Part shown: positions 17,551-23,894 of the stretch, piece after piece
How positions within the stretch are numbered: position 1 is the first letter of the stretch
Layout of the letters: each line of letters starts with the position of its first letter
Assembly (NCBI GenBank): GCA_029263125.1
Contig: JAJCYD010000052.1
Coordinates: forward strand, 118,576-182,575
Direction of reading: 5' to 3'
DNA: 64,000 nt
Origin: Solirubrobacteraceae bacterium
GTDB taxonomy: Bacteria; Actinomycetota; Thermoleophilia; Solirubrobacterales; Solirubrobacteraceae
Translations under genes and position numbers: made by a program
Notes under the pieces: generated by a model
Database searches by the model: none
What the model saw: only the letters and a program-made list of their open reading frames with translations
What the model was told of the DNA's origin: nothing

Positions 17551-18935
17551 GGGTCGCCGTCCTGGGTGCCGGTGTCGCCGGTCTGGTGTGTGCGCACCGG
17601 CTGTCCTGTGAGGGTCATGTCTGCGACGTCTACGAGCGCTGGCCCGGACTCGGCGGCCAGGCGGCGACGCTGGACGTCGGCGGCGGTGAGCTGCTGGAGC
17701 GCTACTACCACCACCTCTTCACGAGCGACCGTCACATCGTCGCGCTGTACGAGGAGCTCGGCATGGGCGACGAGCTGGAGTGGCACCCGTCGTCGATGGC
17801 GTTCTTCGTCGACGGGCGCCAGTGGGCGTTCAACGGCGCGCTGGACCTGCTGCGATTTCGCCCCCTGCCGCCGGTGGCGCGGGTGCGGATGGGGGTCGCG
17901 GTGCTGCTGCTGCAGAAACTCGCCAAGGAGGCCGGCCCGTTTGAGGCGATCACGGCGCACGAGTGGATCGCATCGCGGATGGGCCGGGCGCCGTGGGAGA
18001 AGATCTGGGGTCCGCTGCTGCGCGGCAAGTTCGGCGAGCGCGCGGAGGACATCTCGATGGTGTGGCTGTGGAACAAGCTGACGCTGCGCCGCCAGCTGGA
18101 GGGCGACGAGGCGCGCCAGGAGCTGCTCGGCTATCCGCGGCACTCGTGGGAGTTGCTGTTCGATGCGTTGCGAACGTCCGTCGAGGGGGGCGGGGGCCGG
18201 GTGCTGATCGACCGGCCGGCGTCCTCGCTGCGACGCGATGGCTCGGGCTTCGTGGTCGCCTCGGGAGTTTCGGGATCGTTTCGGTCCGGCCACGACCCGC
18301 GCGCGTTCGCTTCGCCGGAGGGGGGCGCGGAGCGCTACGACGCGGTCGTCGCCACGGTCCCCAACGACGCCTTCCTCGGCCTGCTCGACGACGACCTGCG
18401 TGCTGCGATCGGCTCGCCCTACCTCGATCGCCTGCGTGCGACGGAGTACCACACCGCGCTGTGCCTGCTGCTGGAGCTCGACCGCCGCTTCTCACCCTTC
18501 TACTGGACGAACATCGCCGACACGCAGATCCCCTTCGTCGGCCTCGTCGAGCACACGAACTTCATCGACCCGGCCCGCTACGGCGGCCGGCGCTTTCTCT
18601 ACGTGGCCAACTACCTCGCGCCCGGCGACCCCCTGCTGGCGCTTTCCGCGGATGAGCTCCTCGACGCCTACATGCCGGGTCTGCTTGCCGTTGTGCCTGA
18701 CTTCTCAAAGGACTGGATCCGCGCCAGCTGGCTGCACCGCGAGGCGGCCGCCCAGCCGATCGTGACCGTCGGCTACCACGAGCGCATCCCGCCGCTTCAG
18801 ACCGGCGTCCGGGGCCTCGTGCTCGCGAACACGACGCAGATCTACCCCGAGGACCGCGGCACCAACTACTCGGTGCGGCTGGGCGGGGATGCGGCGCGGT
18901 CGCTGCTCGACGCGGCGTCTCTGCTCCACGCATGA
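17547..18935 (+). CDS. FAD-dependent amine-oxidase-fold oxidoreductase
   Basis: A 462-aa flavoprotein of the protoporphyrinogen-oxidase/amine-oxidase fold. The dinucleotide motif VAVLGAGVAGLVCAHRL lies at 3-19, then YERWPGLGGQAAT; EDRGTNYSVRLGG near the C-terminus is the second FAD-contacting motif. Relatives sit in glycan loci beside GT2 genes and are often annotated only as NAD(P)/FAD-dependent oxidoreductase, so substrate is open. GTG start overlaps the previous stop (GTGA). Its 3' end is a landmark: about 70 bp of it is repeated at 19863-19933, upstream of the intact copy of the small gene that follows it here in decayed form. Confidence 0.88.
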   Translation: MRVAVLGAGVAGLVCAHRLSCEGHVCDVYERWPGLGGQAATLDVGGGELLERYYHHLFTSDRHIVALYEELGMGDELEWHPSSMAFFVDGRQWAFNGALDLLRFRPLPPVARVRMGVAVLLLQKLAKEAGPFEAITAHEWIASRMGRAPWEKIWGPLLRGKFGERAEDISMVWLWNKLTLRRQLEGDEARQELLGYPRHSWELLFDALRTSVEGGGGRVLIDRPASSLRRDGSGFVVASGVSGSFRSGHDPRAFASPEGGAERYDAVVATVPNDAFLGLLDDDLRAAIGSPYLDRLRATEYHTALCLLLELDRRFSPFYWTNIADTQIPFVGLVEHTNFIDPARYGGRRFLYVANYLAPGDPLLALSADELLDAYMPGLLAVVPDFSKDWIRASWLHREAAAQPIVTVGYHERIPPLQTGVRGLVLANTTQIYPEDRGTNYSVRLGGDAARSLLDAASLLHA

Positions 18936-19125
18936 CCGGCGCGATCGTGGGATTGCCCGGTGCCGACCTCGTCGCGCGCGGCGTTCTCGACCTCGCCGCG
19001 CGCGTCCGGCAACTGCTCGCAGCGCTCGGCCGGCGCGTGCGTTCGTCCCACACGCTGCGCCTCGTGGGCTGACCTCGGTCAGAGCTCCGACGAGCTCCTG
19101 CAGACGATGAGCGATCTCATCAACC
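18932..19125 (+). pseudogene. Decayed, fused copy of the 93-aa gene and nucleotidyltransferase gene
   Basis: Begins MTGAIVGLPGADLVARGV, matching the first residues of the protein encoded at 19934, then jumps to the start of the nucleotidyltransferase (RVRQLLAALGRRVRS, HTLRLVG) and stops at 19072. The next 50 bp match a later part of the same nucleotidyltransferase gene (around 20342-20400). Relative to the intact copy there are two deletions of about 234 and 43 bp, and everything after the DELL helix is missing. The start codon overlaps the oxidoreductase stop (ATGA), so this copy would have been translated by coupling. Confidence 0.75.
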
Positions 19126-19145
19126 AGCGCTACCCTGAAGCCGCG

Positions 19146-19277
19146 ATGACCGCAAAGGAGAAGCTGCGTCAGGCAGTCGAGGAGCTGAGCGAGGCCGAGG
19201 CCGCCGAGGCTCTTGAGACCTCGTTAACCGTGAGCCTCGACGAACTTGACTACGCGCGTTCCCGTTCACCACGCGTT
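19146..19277 (+). pseudogene. Partial tandem copy of the antitoxin-like gene
   Basis: Opens MTAKEKLRQAVEELSEAEAA, closely matching the first 20 residues of the gene at 19278, then diverges into unrelated sequence and reads in frame into that gene without a stop. A TACCCT lies 9 nt before its ATG and may still drive the downstream gene. Best read as a truncated tandem duplicate that could produce an N-terminally extended antitoxin. Confidence 0.55.
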
Positions 19278-19523
19278 ATGACCGCCAAGGAGCAACTGCG
19301 CCAGACCGTCGACGAGCTCACCGAGGCCGAGGCCGCCGACACGCTGAACTACCTCGCGCGCCGCCACGAGGCGCGCGACAAGCTCGGCGAGCTGCTGGCC
19401 GCTGCGCCGATCGATGACGAGCCCACCACGCCCGAGGAAGATGAGGGCGCGCGAGAGGCACGCAAGCAGATCGCCCTTGGCGAGGTGTTCTCGGCCGAGC
19501 AGATCAAGCGCGAGATCGCTTGA
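19278..19523 (+). CDS. Antitoxin-like protein of a RelE/ParE-type module (copy 1)
   Basis: An 81-aa acidic protein, MTAKEQLRQTVDELTEAEAA at the start, a central LNYLARRHEARDKLGELL helix and an acidic segment DDEPTTPEEDEGAREARKQ. The pattern (Leu/Glu-rich helix, then DDEP-x-T-x-EE, then a basic-acidic tail) recurs in the copy at 21204 and is typical of small antitoxins paired with RelE/ParE toxins; DNA-binding class not assigned. A RelE-like frame begins within its stop (TTGA overlap) but is decayed, so this antitoxin appears to have lost its local partner. Confidence 0.65.
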   Translation: MTAKEQLRQTVDELTEAEAADTLNYLARRHEARDKLGELLAAAPIDDEPTTPEEDEGAREARKQIALGEVFSAEQIKREIA

Positions 19524-19676
19524 CCGCTCGCGCTCGCCGCGATTTCAAGCGCATCGATCCGCCCGTTCAGCGGCGCATCACCGACGCGCTGGACCGGCTC
19601 GTCGCCGACTCTGCGCGCCGACAGCACCGTCTACGTCCTACGGGTCCTGCCGCGGGGCCGCGCTAACCGCGACTGA
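19520..19676 (+). pseudogene. RelE/ParE-family toxin remnant with internal deletion
   Basis: Starts TARARRDFKRIDPPVQRRIT, DALDRLVAD, which matches residues 9-38 of the toxin-like frame at 21437. It then loses about 35 residues and resumes in another frame with VYVLRVLPRGRANRD, matching the end of that protein. In the starting frame a TAA occurs at 19664-19666. An internal deletion plus frameshift has disarmed it. Confidence 0.7.
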
Positions 19677-19703
19677 CCGCCGGCTGGAATGCTCCCCAGA
19701 GCG

Positions 19704-19808
19704 ATGGAGCGTCGGCTGATCTCCCTATTCGCCGCCCTGCTCGCATCGCCCTTCGTCGATGTCGCGCGATTCAAGCGGCGGGTCGACGAGACCGCCGGCT
19801 CGCGCTGA
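19704..19808 (+). CDS. Possible 34-aa hydrophobic peptide (copy 1)
   Basis: ATG 19704 opens a 34-residue frame whose start MERRLISLFAALLAS resembles the short hydrophobic peptide frame at 21749, which occupies the same position after the second toxin frame. Shared position and sequence indicate homologous DNA, but there is no Shine-Dalgarno, so expression is doubtful. Confidence 0.25.
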   Translation: MERRLISLFAALLASPFVDVARFKRRVDETAGSR

Positions 19809-19813
19809 AGCCT

Positions 19814-19844
19814 TTCAGGCCGTGACAGCCTCGTGGCAGACGGC
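19814..19844. repeat. Copy of the VOC gene 3' end
   Basis: 31 bp matching 22184-22214 (end of the VOC gene plus stop, read from the minus strand) with one mismatch visible. It marks the right-hand boundary of the first duplicated unit, since in the third unit this sequence belongs to the real VOC gene. Confidence 0.75.
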
Positions 19845-19862
19845 TTGCGCTGCTTGTCAAAG

Positions 19863-19933
19863 ACCAACCACACCGTGCGGCTGGGCGGGGACGCGGCGTG
19901 CGTGGCGCTCGACGCGGCGCCTATCATCCACGC
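19863..19933. repeat. Copy of the FAD oxidoreductase 3' end
   Basis: About 70 bp matching 18861-18931 with scattered substitutions; GTGCGGCTGGGCGGGGA and CTCGACGCGGCG are identical. It is cut off from any coding frame here and directly abuts the intact small gene at 19934, just as the true oxidoreductase end abuts the decayed copy at 18932. Confidence 0.8.
19922..19927 (+). promoter_or_regulatory. Leaderless -10 inside the duplicated oxidoreductase tail
   Basis: TATCAT, then CCACGC, then ATG 19934. The aligned hexamer in the original oxidoreductase gene is TCTGCT, which is not a -10. The intact unit therefore has a promoter where the parental sequence is coding. Confidence 0.55.
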
Positions 19934-20215
19934 ATGACCGGCGCGTTCGCGGGATTGCCCGGCGCAGACCTCGTCGAGCGTGGCGTCAGCGATCTCGATG
20001 CTGGTCGTCGCAGCGTGGAGGCGCTGTTGGTGTCACGCGCAACGACGCGCTTGCGGGCATGCGGAGTGGTGGTCCCGGAGCCGATACCCGACGCCGATCG
20101 CAAGCTGTACGTGCTGCTCGCCAAGACAGAGGGCGACGGCGCCCACTCCGCCTACAACGCACTGACTCGCAGGCTCGTGTCATTCATGCATGCCGCCGAG
20201 CACCATGCGCCCTGA
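19934..20215 (+). CDS. 93-aa protein paired with nucleotidyltransferase
   Basis: A soluble, probably helical protein (FAGLPGADLVERGVSDLDAG at the start; later EALLVSRATTRLRACGV and SAYNALTRRLVSFMHAAEHH). I recognise no named domain, but similar small proteins preceding DUF6036-type nucleotidyltransferases occur in actinobacteria. It overlaps the nucleotidyltransferase frame by 11 bp, so the two are probably made together, as in two-gene toxin-antitoxin or defence modules. A leaderless promoter sits directly upstream. A decayed duplicate lies at 18932. Confidence 0.7.
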   Translation: MTGAFAGLPGADLVERGVSDLDAGRRSVEALLVSRATTRLRACGVVVPEPIPDADRKLYVLLAKTEGDGAHSAYNALTRRLVSFMHAAEHHAP

Positions 20216-20735
20216 CGTCGATGATGCGCGCGTCCGGCAACTGCTCGCAGCGCTCGGCCGGCGCGTGCGTTCGCCCCACACGCTGTACCTCGTGGGCGGA
20301 ACCAGCGCTGTGATCGTCGGTTGGCGGCCGTCCACTCGTGATGTCGACCTTCGGCCGGAGCCCGACTCCGACGAGCTCTTGCGGGCGATCAGCGATCTCA
20401 AGGGCGAGCTGGACATCAACATCGAGCTCGCCTCGCCGCTGGATTTCCTGCCGGCGCTCGACGGCTGGCAGGAGCGAAGTCCCTACGTCGGCACGTGGGG
20501 CGCGCTCCACGTTCGCCATCTCGACTTCCGTCTGCAGGCGCTTGCCAAGCTCGAACGGGGGTTGGAGAGCGACCTGGCCGACGTCAGCAGCATGCTTGCA
20601 CATGGTCTGGTCAGCGCCACGGAGTTGCGCGACGGCTTGCACGCGATGCAAGCCGAGCTCTTTCGCTTTCCGGCTGTGGATGGCGCGAGCTTCGAGCGAC
20701 GGGTCGCCGAGATCACAGAGCGACCACCGCCATGA
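20205..20735 (+). CDS. DUF6036/AbiEii-like nucleotidyltransferase
   Basis: A 176-aa protein with the minimal nucleotidyltransferase core: LVGGTSAVIVGW (29-40, the GG-S signature) and STRDVDLRPEPDSDEL with D46 and D48 as candidate metal ligands, followed by a helical C-terminus (LAKLERGLESDLADVSSML). This is the layout of MNT/AbiEii-like proteins, several of which act as toxins by nucleotidylating tRNA or as antitoxins of HEPN proteins; which applies here is unknown. ATG 20205 is preferred (20190 is an alternative). The partner is the 93-aa protein immediately upstream rather than a HEPN protein. Confidence 0.72.
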   Translation: MRPDVDDARVRQLLAALGRRVRSPHTLYLVGGTSAVIVGWRPSTRDVDLRPEPDSDELLRAISDLKGELDINIELASPLDFLPALDGWQERSPYVGTWGALHVRHLDFRLQALAKLERGLESDLADVSSMLAHGLVSATELRDGLHAMQAELFRFPAVDGASFERRVAEITERPPP

Positions 20736-20757
20736 CCACGCGTGCGCATCAAACGAC

Positions 20758-21187
20758 TCAGTGGTGCTGGTGGTCCCCCGCATGCACGAGCAGTTCGTTT
20801 CTCCCGCTGACTCCGAGCTTCGCGTAGATCCGTTTGGCGTGCGTGCGGATCGTCTCGGTGCCGAGGTGAAGCGTGTCGGCGATCGCGGCGTTGCTGCCGC
20901 CCGCGCACAGCAGGACGTGAACCGTGTGCTCTGCCTCGGTCAGGCTGTCGCACTGGTCCTCGTTCGGAGTCGCCACCCACAGGCCGCGGAGCACCAGGCG
21001 AAGGGCGGCGATGAGATCGGGGGCGTTTGTCTGCGGTGACAGGACGGCGCTTGCGCCCTGCGCGACGAGCGTGTGTATCTGGCGTCGCGCACCCAGGTGC
21101 TCGCTCCGGCGAACAACCGAGCAGTTGTGACCCCGGAGCCCGCCCGCACGGGGCCCCGCGGGTCGATCCCGACGCCTGAACGCGGTA
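20758..21187 (-). pseudogene. Truncated NarL/LuxR-type response regulator
   Basis: On the minus strand the frame encodes a GerE-type HTH (SLTEAEHTVHVLLCAGGSNA, then IADTLHLGTETIRTHAKRIY) preceded by the last third of a receiver domain (RRQIHTLVAQGASAVLSPQT, DLIAALRLVLRGLW). The frame is closed by a TGA just upstream, at the edge of the toxin-antitoxin promoter, so the phospho-acceptor half of the receiver is missing. A GTG before LRGLW could still give a 78-aa HTH-only protein. It looks like a fragment trapped during assembly of the island. Confidence 0.7.
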
Positions 21188-21203
21188 CCGTCTCACCGAG
21201 GCC

Positions 21204-21440
21204 ATGACCGCCAAGCAGCAACACCGCGAACGCATCGACGCCTTCTCCGAGGAAGAGGCCAACGAGGCGCTGAGACTCTGGGACCTGCGCGAGGACCCCA
21301 TGGTCATCGCCTTCCGCGACGCCCCGTTCGACGACGAGCCCGTCACTGCCGAGGAAGAGGCCGCGATGGCCGAGGCTCGAGCCGATCTGGCCGCCGGACG
21401 CACCGTGTCGCTTGAAGAAGCGATGCGCGAGCTGGAGTGA
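21204..21440 (+). CDS. Antitoxin of RelE/ParE-type module (copy 2)
   Basis: A 78-aa acidic protein sharing MTAK at the start and the layout of the 19278 antitoxin (EEEANEALRLWDLREDP, DDEPVTAEEEAAMAEARADL, then SLEEAMRELE). Its stop overlaps the toxin start (GTGA), the usual antitoxin-first arrangement. TACCGT 12 nt before the ATG with an ACCGAGG sequence between them may be the promoter and ribosome site. Identification rests on gene order and the RelE-like frame that follows. Confidence 0.72.
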   Translation: MTAKQQHRERIDAFSEEEANEALRLWDLREDPMVIAFRDAPFDDEPVTAEEEAAMAEARADLAAGRTVSLEEAMRELE

Positions 21441-21705
21441 CCGACGAGCCCTGGCGCATCGAGCTGACGCGCGCCGCTCAACGCGACCTGCGCCGTCTCG
21501 ACCCGCCAATCCGCCGGCGCGTCAACGACGCGCTCGTCGCGCTCGCGCAGGATCCGCTAGGCAACCCCGCGCTCCTCAAGCTCACCGGCAACCAGCAGTC
21601 ACGCTTTGCGTCGGCGACTGGCGCGTCCGCCTGACGCTCGACACCCAGGCCCGCGTCCTGGTCGTGATGCGCGTCCTGCCGCGCGGTCGCGCCTACCGCG
21701 ACTGA
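21437..21705 (+). pseudogene. RelE/ParE-family toxin with a frameshift
   Basis: The first frame gives WRIELTRAAQRDLRRLDPPI, RRRVNDALVALAQDPLG and LKLTGNQQ, a clear RelE fold start. At about 21600-21610 the frame breaks; the neighbouring frame continues with VGDWRVRLTLDTQARVLVVM and RVLPRGRAYRD up to 21705. A single missing base in the run CGCTTTGCG would explain it. As written the product is a 65-aa truncated protein lacking the C-terminal strands that carry catalytic residues in RelE. It is either a genuine inactivation or a sequencing error. Confidence 0.75.
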
Positions 21706-21748
21706 CCGCCGCCGCTGCGACACTGAACGGGCGCATCACCGCCGGCTG

Positions 21749-21823
21749 ATGCTCTTCTTCGCCGCCCTCCTGGCCCTCATCGGCGGCGGGACCCGCGACC
21801 GCGCTCAGCGCGGCTCCCACTGA
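21749..21823 (+). CDS. Possible 24-aa hydrophobic peptide (copy 2)
   Basis: The frame MLFFAALLALIGGG with a short basic tail would be a single membrane helix. It lies 43 bp after the toxin frame in the same place as the related frame at 19704. No ribosome site is seen. From here to 21959 I see no other feature. Confidence 0.25.
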   Translation: MLFFAALLALIGGGTRDRAQRGSH

Positions 21824-21959
21824 TCCCGCATCGGGCGCTCAGAACTGCGCTCGGGCTTGTCTCTCAGCCGCCCCCGACCACGCCCCGGCAGCCCGGTCGG
21901 GAAGTCCCTGCACGCGCCCGGGTTCCAACCTCCGATCCGCTCACGGCGGGCACGACGTG

Positions 21960-22184
21960 GCCGCCGAGGTCCTGGACTACGTCGCCCGCCGCCACCAGCG
22001 ACGTGACAAGCTCGGCGAGCTGCTGGTTGCCGCGCCGACCGATGACGAGCCCCACCGCGCCCGAGGAAGATGAGGGCGCGCGAGCGGCACGCAAGCAGAT
22101 CGTCCGCGGCGAGGTGTTCTCGGCCGAACAGATCGAGCGCGAGATCGCTTGACCGCCGACAGCTGGGTCCGGACCGCTCGCGAT
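21960..22184 (+). pseudogene. Third antitoxin/toxin remnant
   Basis: From 21960 the DNA follows the middle of the 19278 antitoxin (LDYVARRHQRRDKLGELL), but an extra C in the DDEP-encoding stretch near 22045 shifts the frame; the shifted frame then matches the antitoxin end up to a TGA at 22150-22152. The next 35 bp resemble the start of the toxin and end exactly where the VOC gene begins on the other strand. The N-terminal third of the antitoxin and nearly all of the toxin are gone. Confidence 0.7.
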
Positions 22185-22556
22185 TCAGGACGTGACAGCC
22201 TCGTGGCAGACGGCCTCGATGTTGTGGCCGTCGGGGTCGAGCACGAAGGCTCCGTAGTAGGTCGGGTGGTAGATCTCGCGCACGCCGGGAGCGCCGTTGT
22301 CACGCCCGCCAGCGGCCAGGGCAGCCGCGTGGAAGGCGTCGACCGTTGCGCGGTCGGGCGCTGAGAACGCGACATGGGTGGGCTCGGCGCCGCCGCCGGG
22401 GCGCAGCCAGAACTCGGGCTTGCCCTGCTGTCCGAATCCCAGCGTGTGCGGGAACTCGAGCACCACCGCGATGTTCAGCGGTGCCAGTGCGAGCTCGTAG
22501 AATCGCTTGGACGCGGCAAGATCGCTGACGGCGATGACGATGTGATCGAGGATCAC
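22185..22556 (-). CDS. VOC (glyoxalase/dioxygenase fold) protein
   Basis: A 123-aa single VOC module pair: LDHIVIAVSDLAASKRFYE at the start, PTHVAFSA in the middle and FVLDPDGHNIEAVCHE at the end. H5, H61 and E114 occupy the usual metal-ligand positions. Such proteins include glyoxalases, ring-cleavage dioxygenases and resistance proteins; no substrate can be assigned. GTG start overlaps the stop of the small membrane-protein gene (GTGA). Its stop lies at the inner edge of the repeat island, and a 31-bp copy of that end is found at 19814-19844. Confidence 0.85.
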   Translation of the reverse strand: MILDHIVIAVSDLAASKRFYELALAPLNIAVVLEFPHTLGFGQQGKPEFWLRPGGGAEPTHVAFSAPDRATVDAFHAAALAAGGRDNGAPGVREIYHPTYYGAFVLDPDGHNIEAVCHEAVTS

Positions 22557-22930
22557 AGCAGCGCCGAGAGGATCGCGCCGAGCAGGAGCCCGACGACGAG
22601 CGTCGTGCCGAGGACGACGGTCAGGACGCCGACGACCAATGATCGCGGCACGAGACGATTGACCAGCGCTCGCGGGCGCATGGAACGCAGCACGGCGAGG
22701 GTGCCGGCCGCGCGGCCGACGATACCGCCGCCCCAGCGTTCGATCTCTGCGTCGCGCAGGCGCCGCTCCCACGACAGCGCCATCGTCCGCGCCTCGCGCC
22801 GGGCGGCCACCTTGCGCCGCGGGAGCCCCTCCAGCCGCTGCAGCCAGTAGCGCAGCGACTCGCTCGCGTCGTCGGACGACGGTCCCCGTAGGGCCTCCTC
22901 GACGTCGTGGTCGCGGGCGGCGGCTGGCAT
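22553..22930 (-). CDS. Small protein with C-terminal membrane anchor
   Basis: A 125-aa protein: acidic N-terminus, a basic helical middle (LQRLEGLPRRKVAARREART, MALSWERRLRDAE) and one hydrophobic helix at about 97-124 that ends the protein. No known domain recognised. It would sit with its N-terminus in the cytoplasm as a tail-anchored protein. A TATCAT -10 7 nt upstream suggests a leaderless transcript covering this gene and the VOC gene. Confidence 0.65.
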   Translation of the reverse strand: MPAAARDHDVEEALRGPSSDDASESLRYWLQRLEGLPRRKVAARREARTMALSWERRLRDAEIERWGGGIVGRAAGTLAVLRSMRPRALVNRLVPRSLVVGVLTVVLGTTLVVGLLLGAILSALL

Positions 22931-22937
22931 GACGTCG

Positions 22938-22943
22938 ATGATA
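22938..22943 (-). promoter_or_regulatory. Leaderless -10 for small membrane protein gene
   Basis: TATCAT on the minus strand, 7 nt before the ATG at 22930, within the 46-bp gap after the glycosyltransferase gene. Confidence 0.5.
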
Positions 22944-22976
22944 GATCCACCCGGGTGTCGCGGCGCGAGCACCCGG

Positions 22977-23894
22977 TCAGCGCACGACCTCCCGGTAGAC
23001 CTGCCACGTCGTCTCGGCCGCGTCGAGCCACGTCCAGGGCGGCGGACCGGGCGACGGGCGTCGAGCCGCGACGCCGGCGGCCAGCATGCCCGCGATGTCG
23101 CCCGGCTCGACGAACGTCGCGCGGTCGCCGAGCACCTCGCGAAGGACCGGGATGTCGGATGCCACCACGGGGGTGCCGCAGGCCAGCGCCTCGACCGGCG
23201 GGAGGCCGAAGCCCTCGTCATCCGACGGGAAGACGAGCGCGCGGGCGCCCGAGTAGATCGCGGCGAGATGCTCGTCGGGCACATGACCGGTCAGGGTCAC
23301 GTCGGGCAGATCGTGTGCCCACGGCCGCGTCGCACCGACGAGGACGAGCGGCAGCTCGCGCGGCGCCTTCGCCATCGCGGCGATGCGCTTTCGGGGGTCG
23401 GGCGTCTGGAGCCCCCCGACCCACAGCAGGTAGTCGTCGGGAAGCCGGTAGCGCTTGCGCGCGGCCTGGATCTCCCACGCCCCGCACTTGTGCATGCCGG
23501 GGGCGGGCGCCTCGTGGACGACGCTCAGCCGCTGCGGCTCCATGCCGAGGTGCTCGCAGACCTCGGCGGCGACGACCGCCGTCGGCACGATCACGCGCGT
23601 CGACCGCTCGACCGCGAGGTAGCGCATGCGAAAGCGGATGCCCGAGCGCAGGTACTCGCTGCGGCGCTTGAGCGGGACGACGTCGTGCAGCGTGACGACC
23701 TGCGGGCACGGCGGGCGCAGCATCGCGCCGTCGATCCACGGCGCATGGAAGACGTCCGCGCGCCGCGGGCGATGGGTCTCGAGCACCTCATCACCCGGGG
23801 CGGCGGTTGCGCGCAGCGCCTCCAGCAGGCAGCGCGCGTAGCGCCCGATCCCACGCGGATCGCTCGCCGGGCGGCTGTCGAACGCGACCTTCAC
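22977..23894 (-). CDS. GT4-family glycosyltransferase
   Basis: A 305-aa GT-B enzyme. The N-terminal acceptor half contains FDSRPASDPRGIGRYAR and QVVTLHDVVPLK; the donor half has LLWVGGLQTPDPRKR and the E-x7-E region EGFGLPPVEALACGTPVVAS. It is shorter than most GT4 enzymes (360-400 aa). Translationally coupled (GTGA) to another GT4 gene upstream, so the two probably add successive sugars in the same surface glycan. Linkage and sugar unknown. Confidence 0.87.
   Translation of the reverse strand: MKVAFDSRPASDPRGIGRYARCLLEALRATAAPGDEVLETHRPRRADVFHAPWIDGAMLRPPCPQVVTLHDVVPLKRRSEYLRSGIRFRMRYLAVERSTRVIVPTAVVAAEVCEHLGMEPQRLSVVHEAPAPGMHKCGAWEIQAARKRYRLPDDYLLWVGGLQTPDPRKRIAAMAKAPRELPLVLVGATRPWAHDLPDVTLTGHVPDEHLAAIYSGARALVFPSDDEGFGLPPVEALACGTPVVASDIPVLREVLGDRATFVEPGDIAGMLAAGVAARRPSPGPPPWTWLDAAETTWQVYREVVR

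Noticed and set aside
15486..18935. A 1149-codon continuous plus-strand frame.
   Set aside because: Only its last 462 codons encode a real protein (FAD oxidoreductase from GTG 17547); the earlier part is out of frame with the GT2 and membrane-protein genes it crosses.
21915..21940. A GGTTCCAACC sequence resembling a tRNA T-arm.
   Set aside because: No acceptor stem, anticodon arm or D-arm could be folded around it, and the T-loop consensus is not met.
18861..22215. Possibility that the repeat island is an insertion sequence or integrated phage element.
   Set aside because: No transposase, integrase, terminal inverted repeat or target duplication is visible; the repeats contain ends of neighbouring host genes, which fits tandem duplication better.
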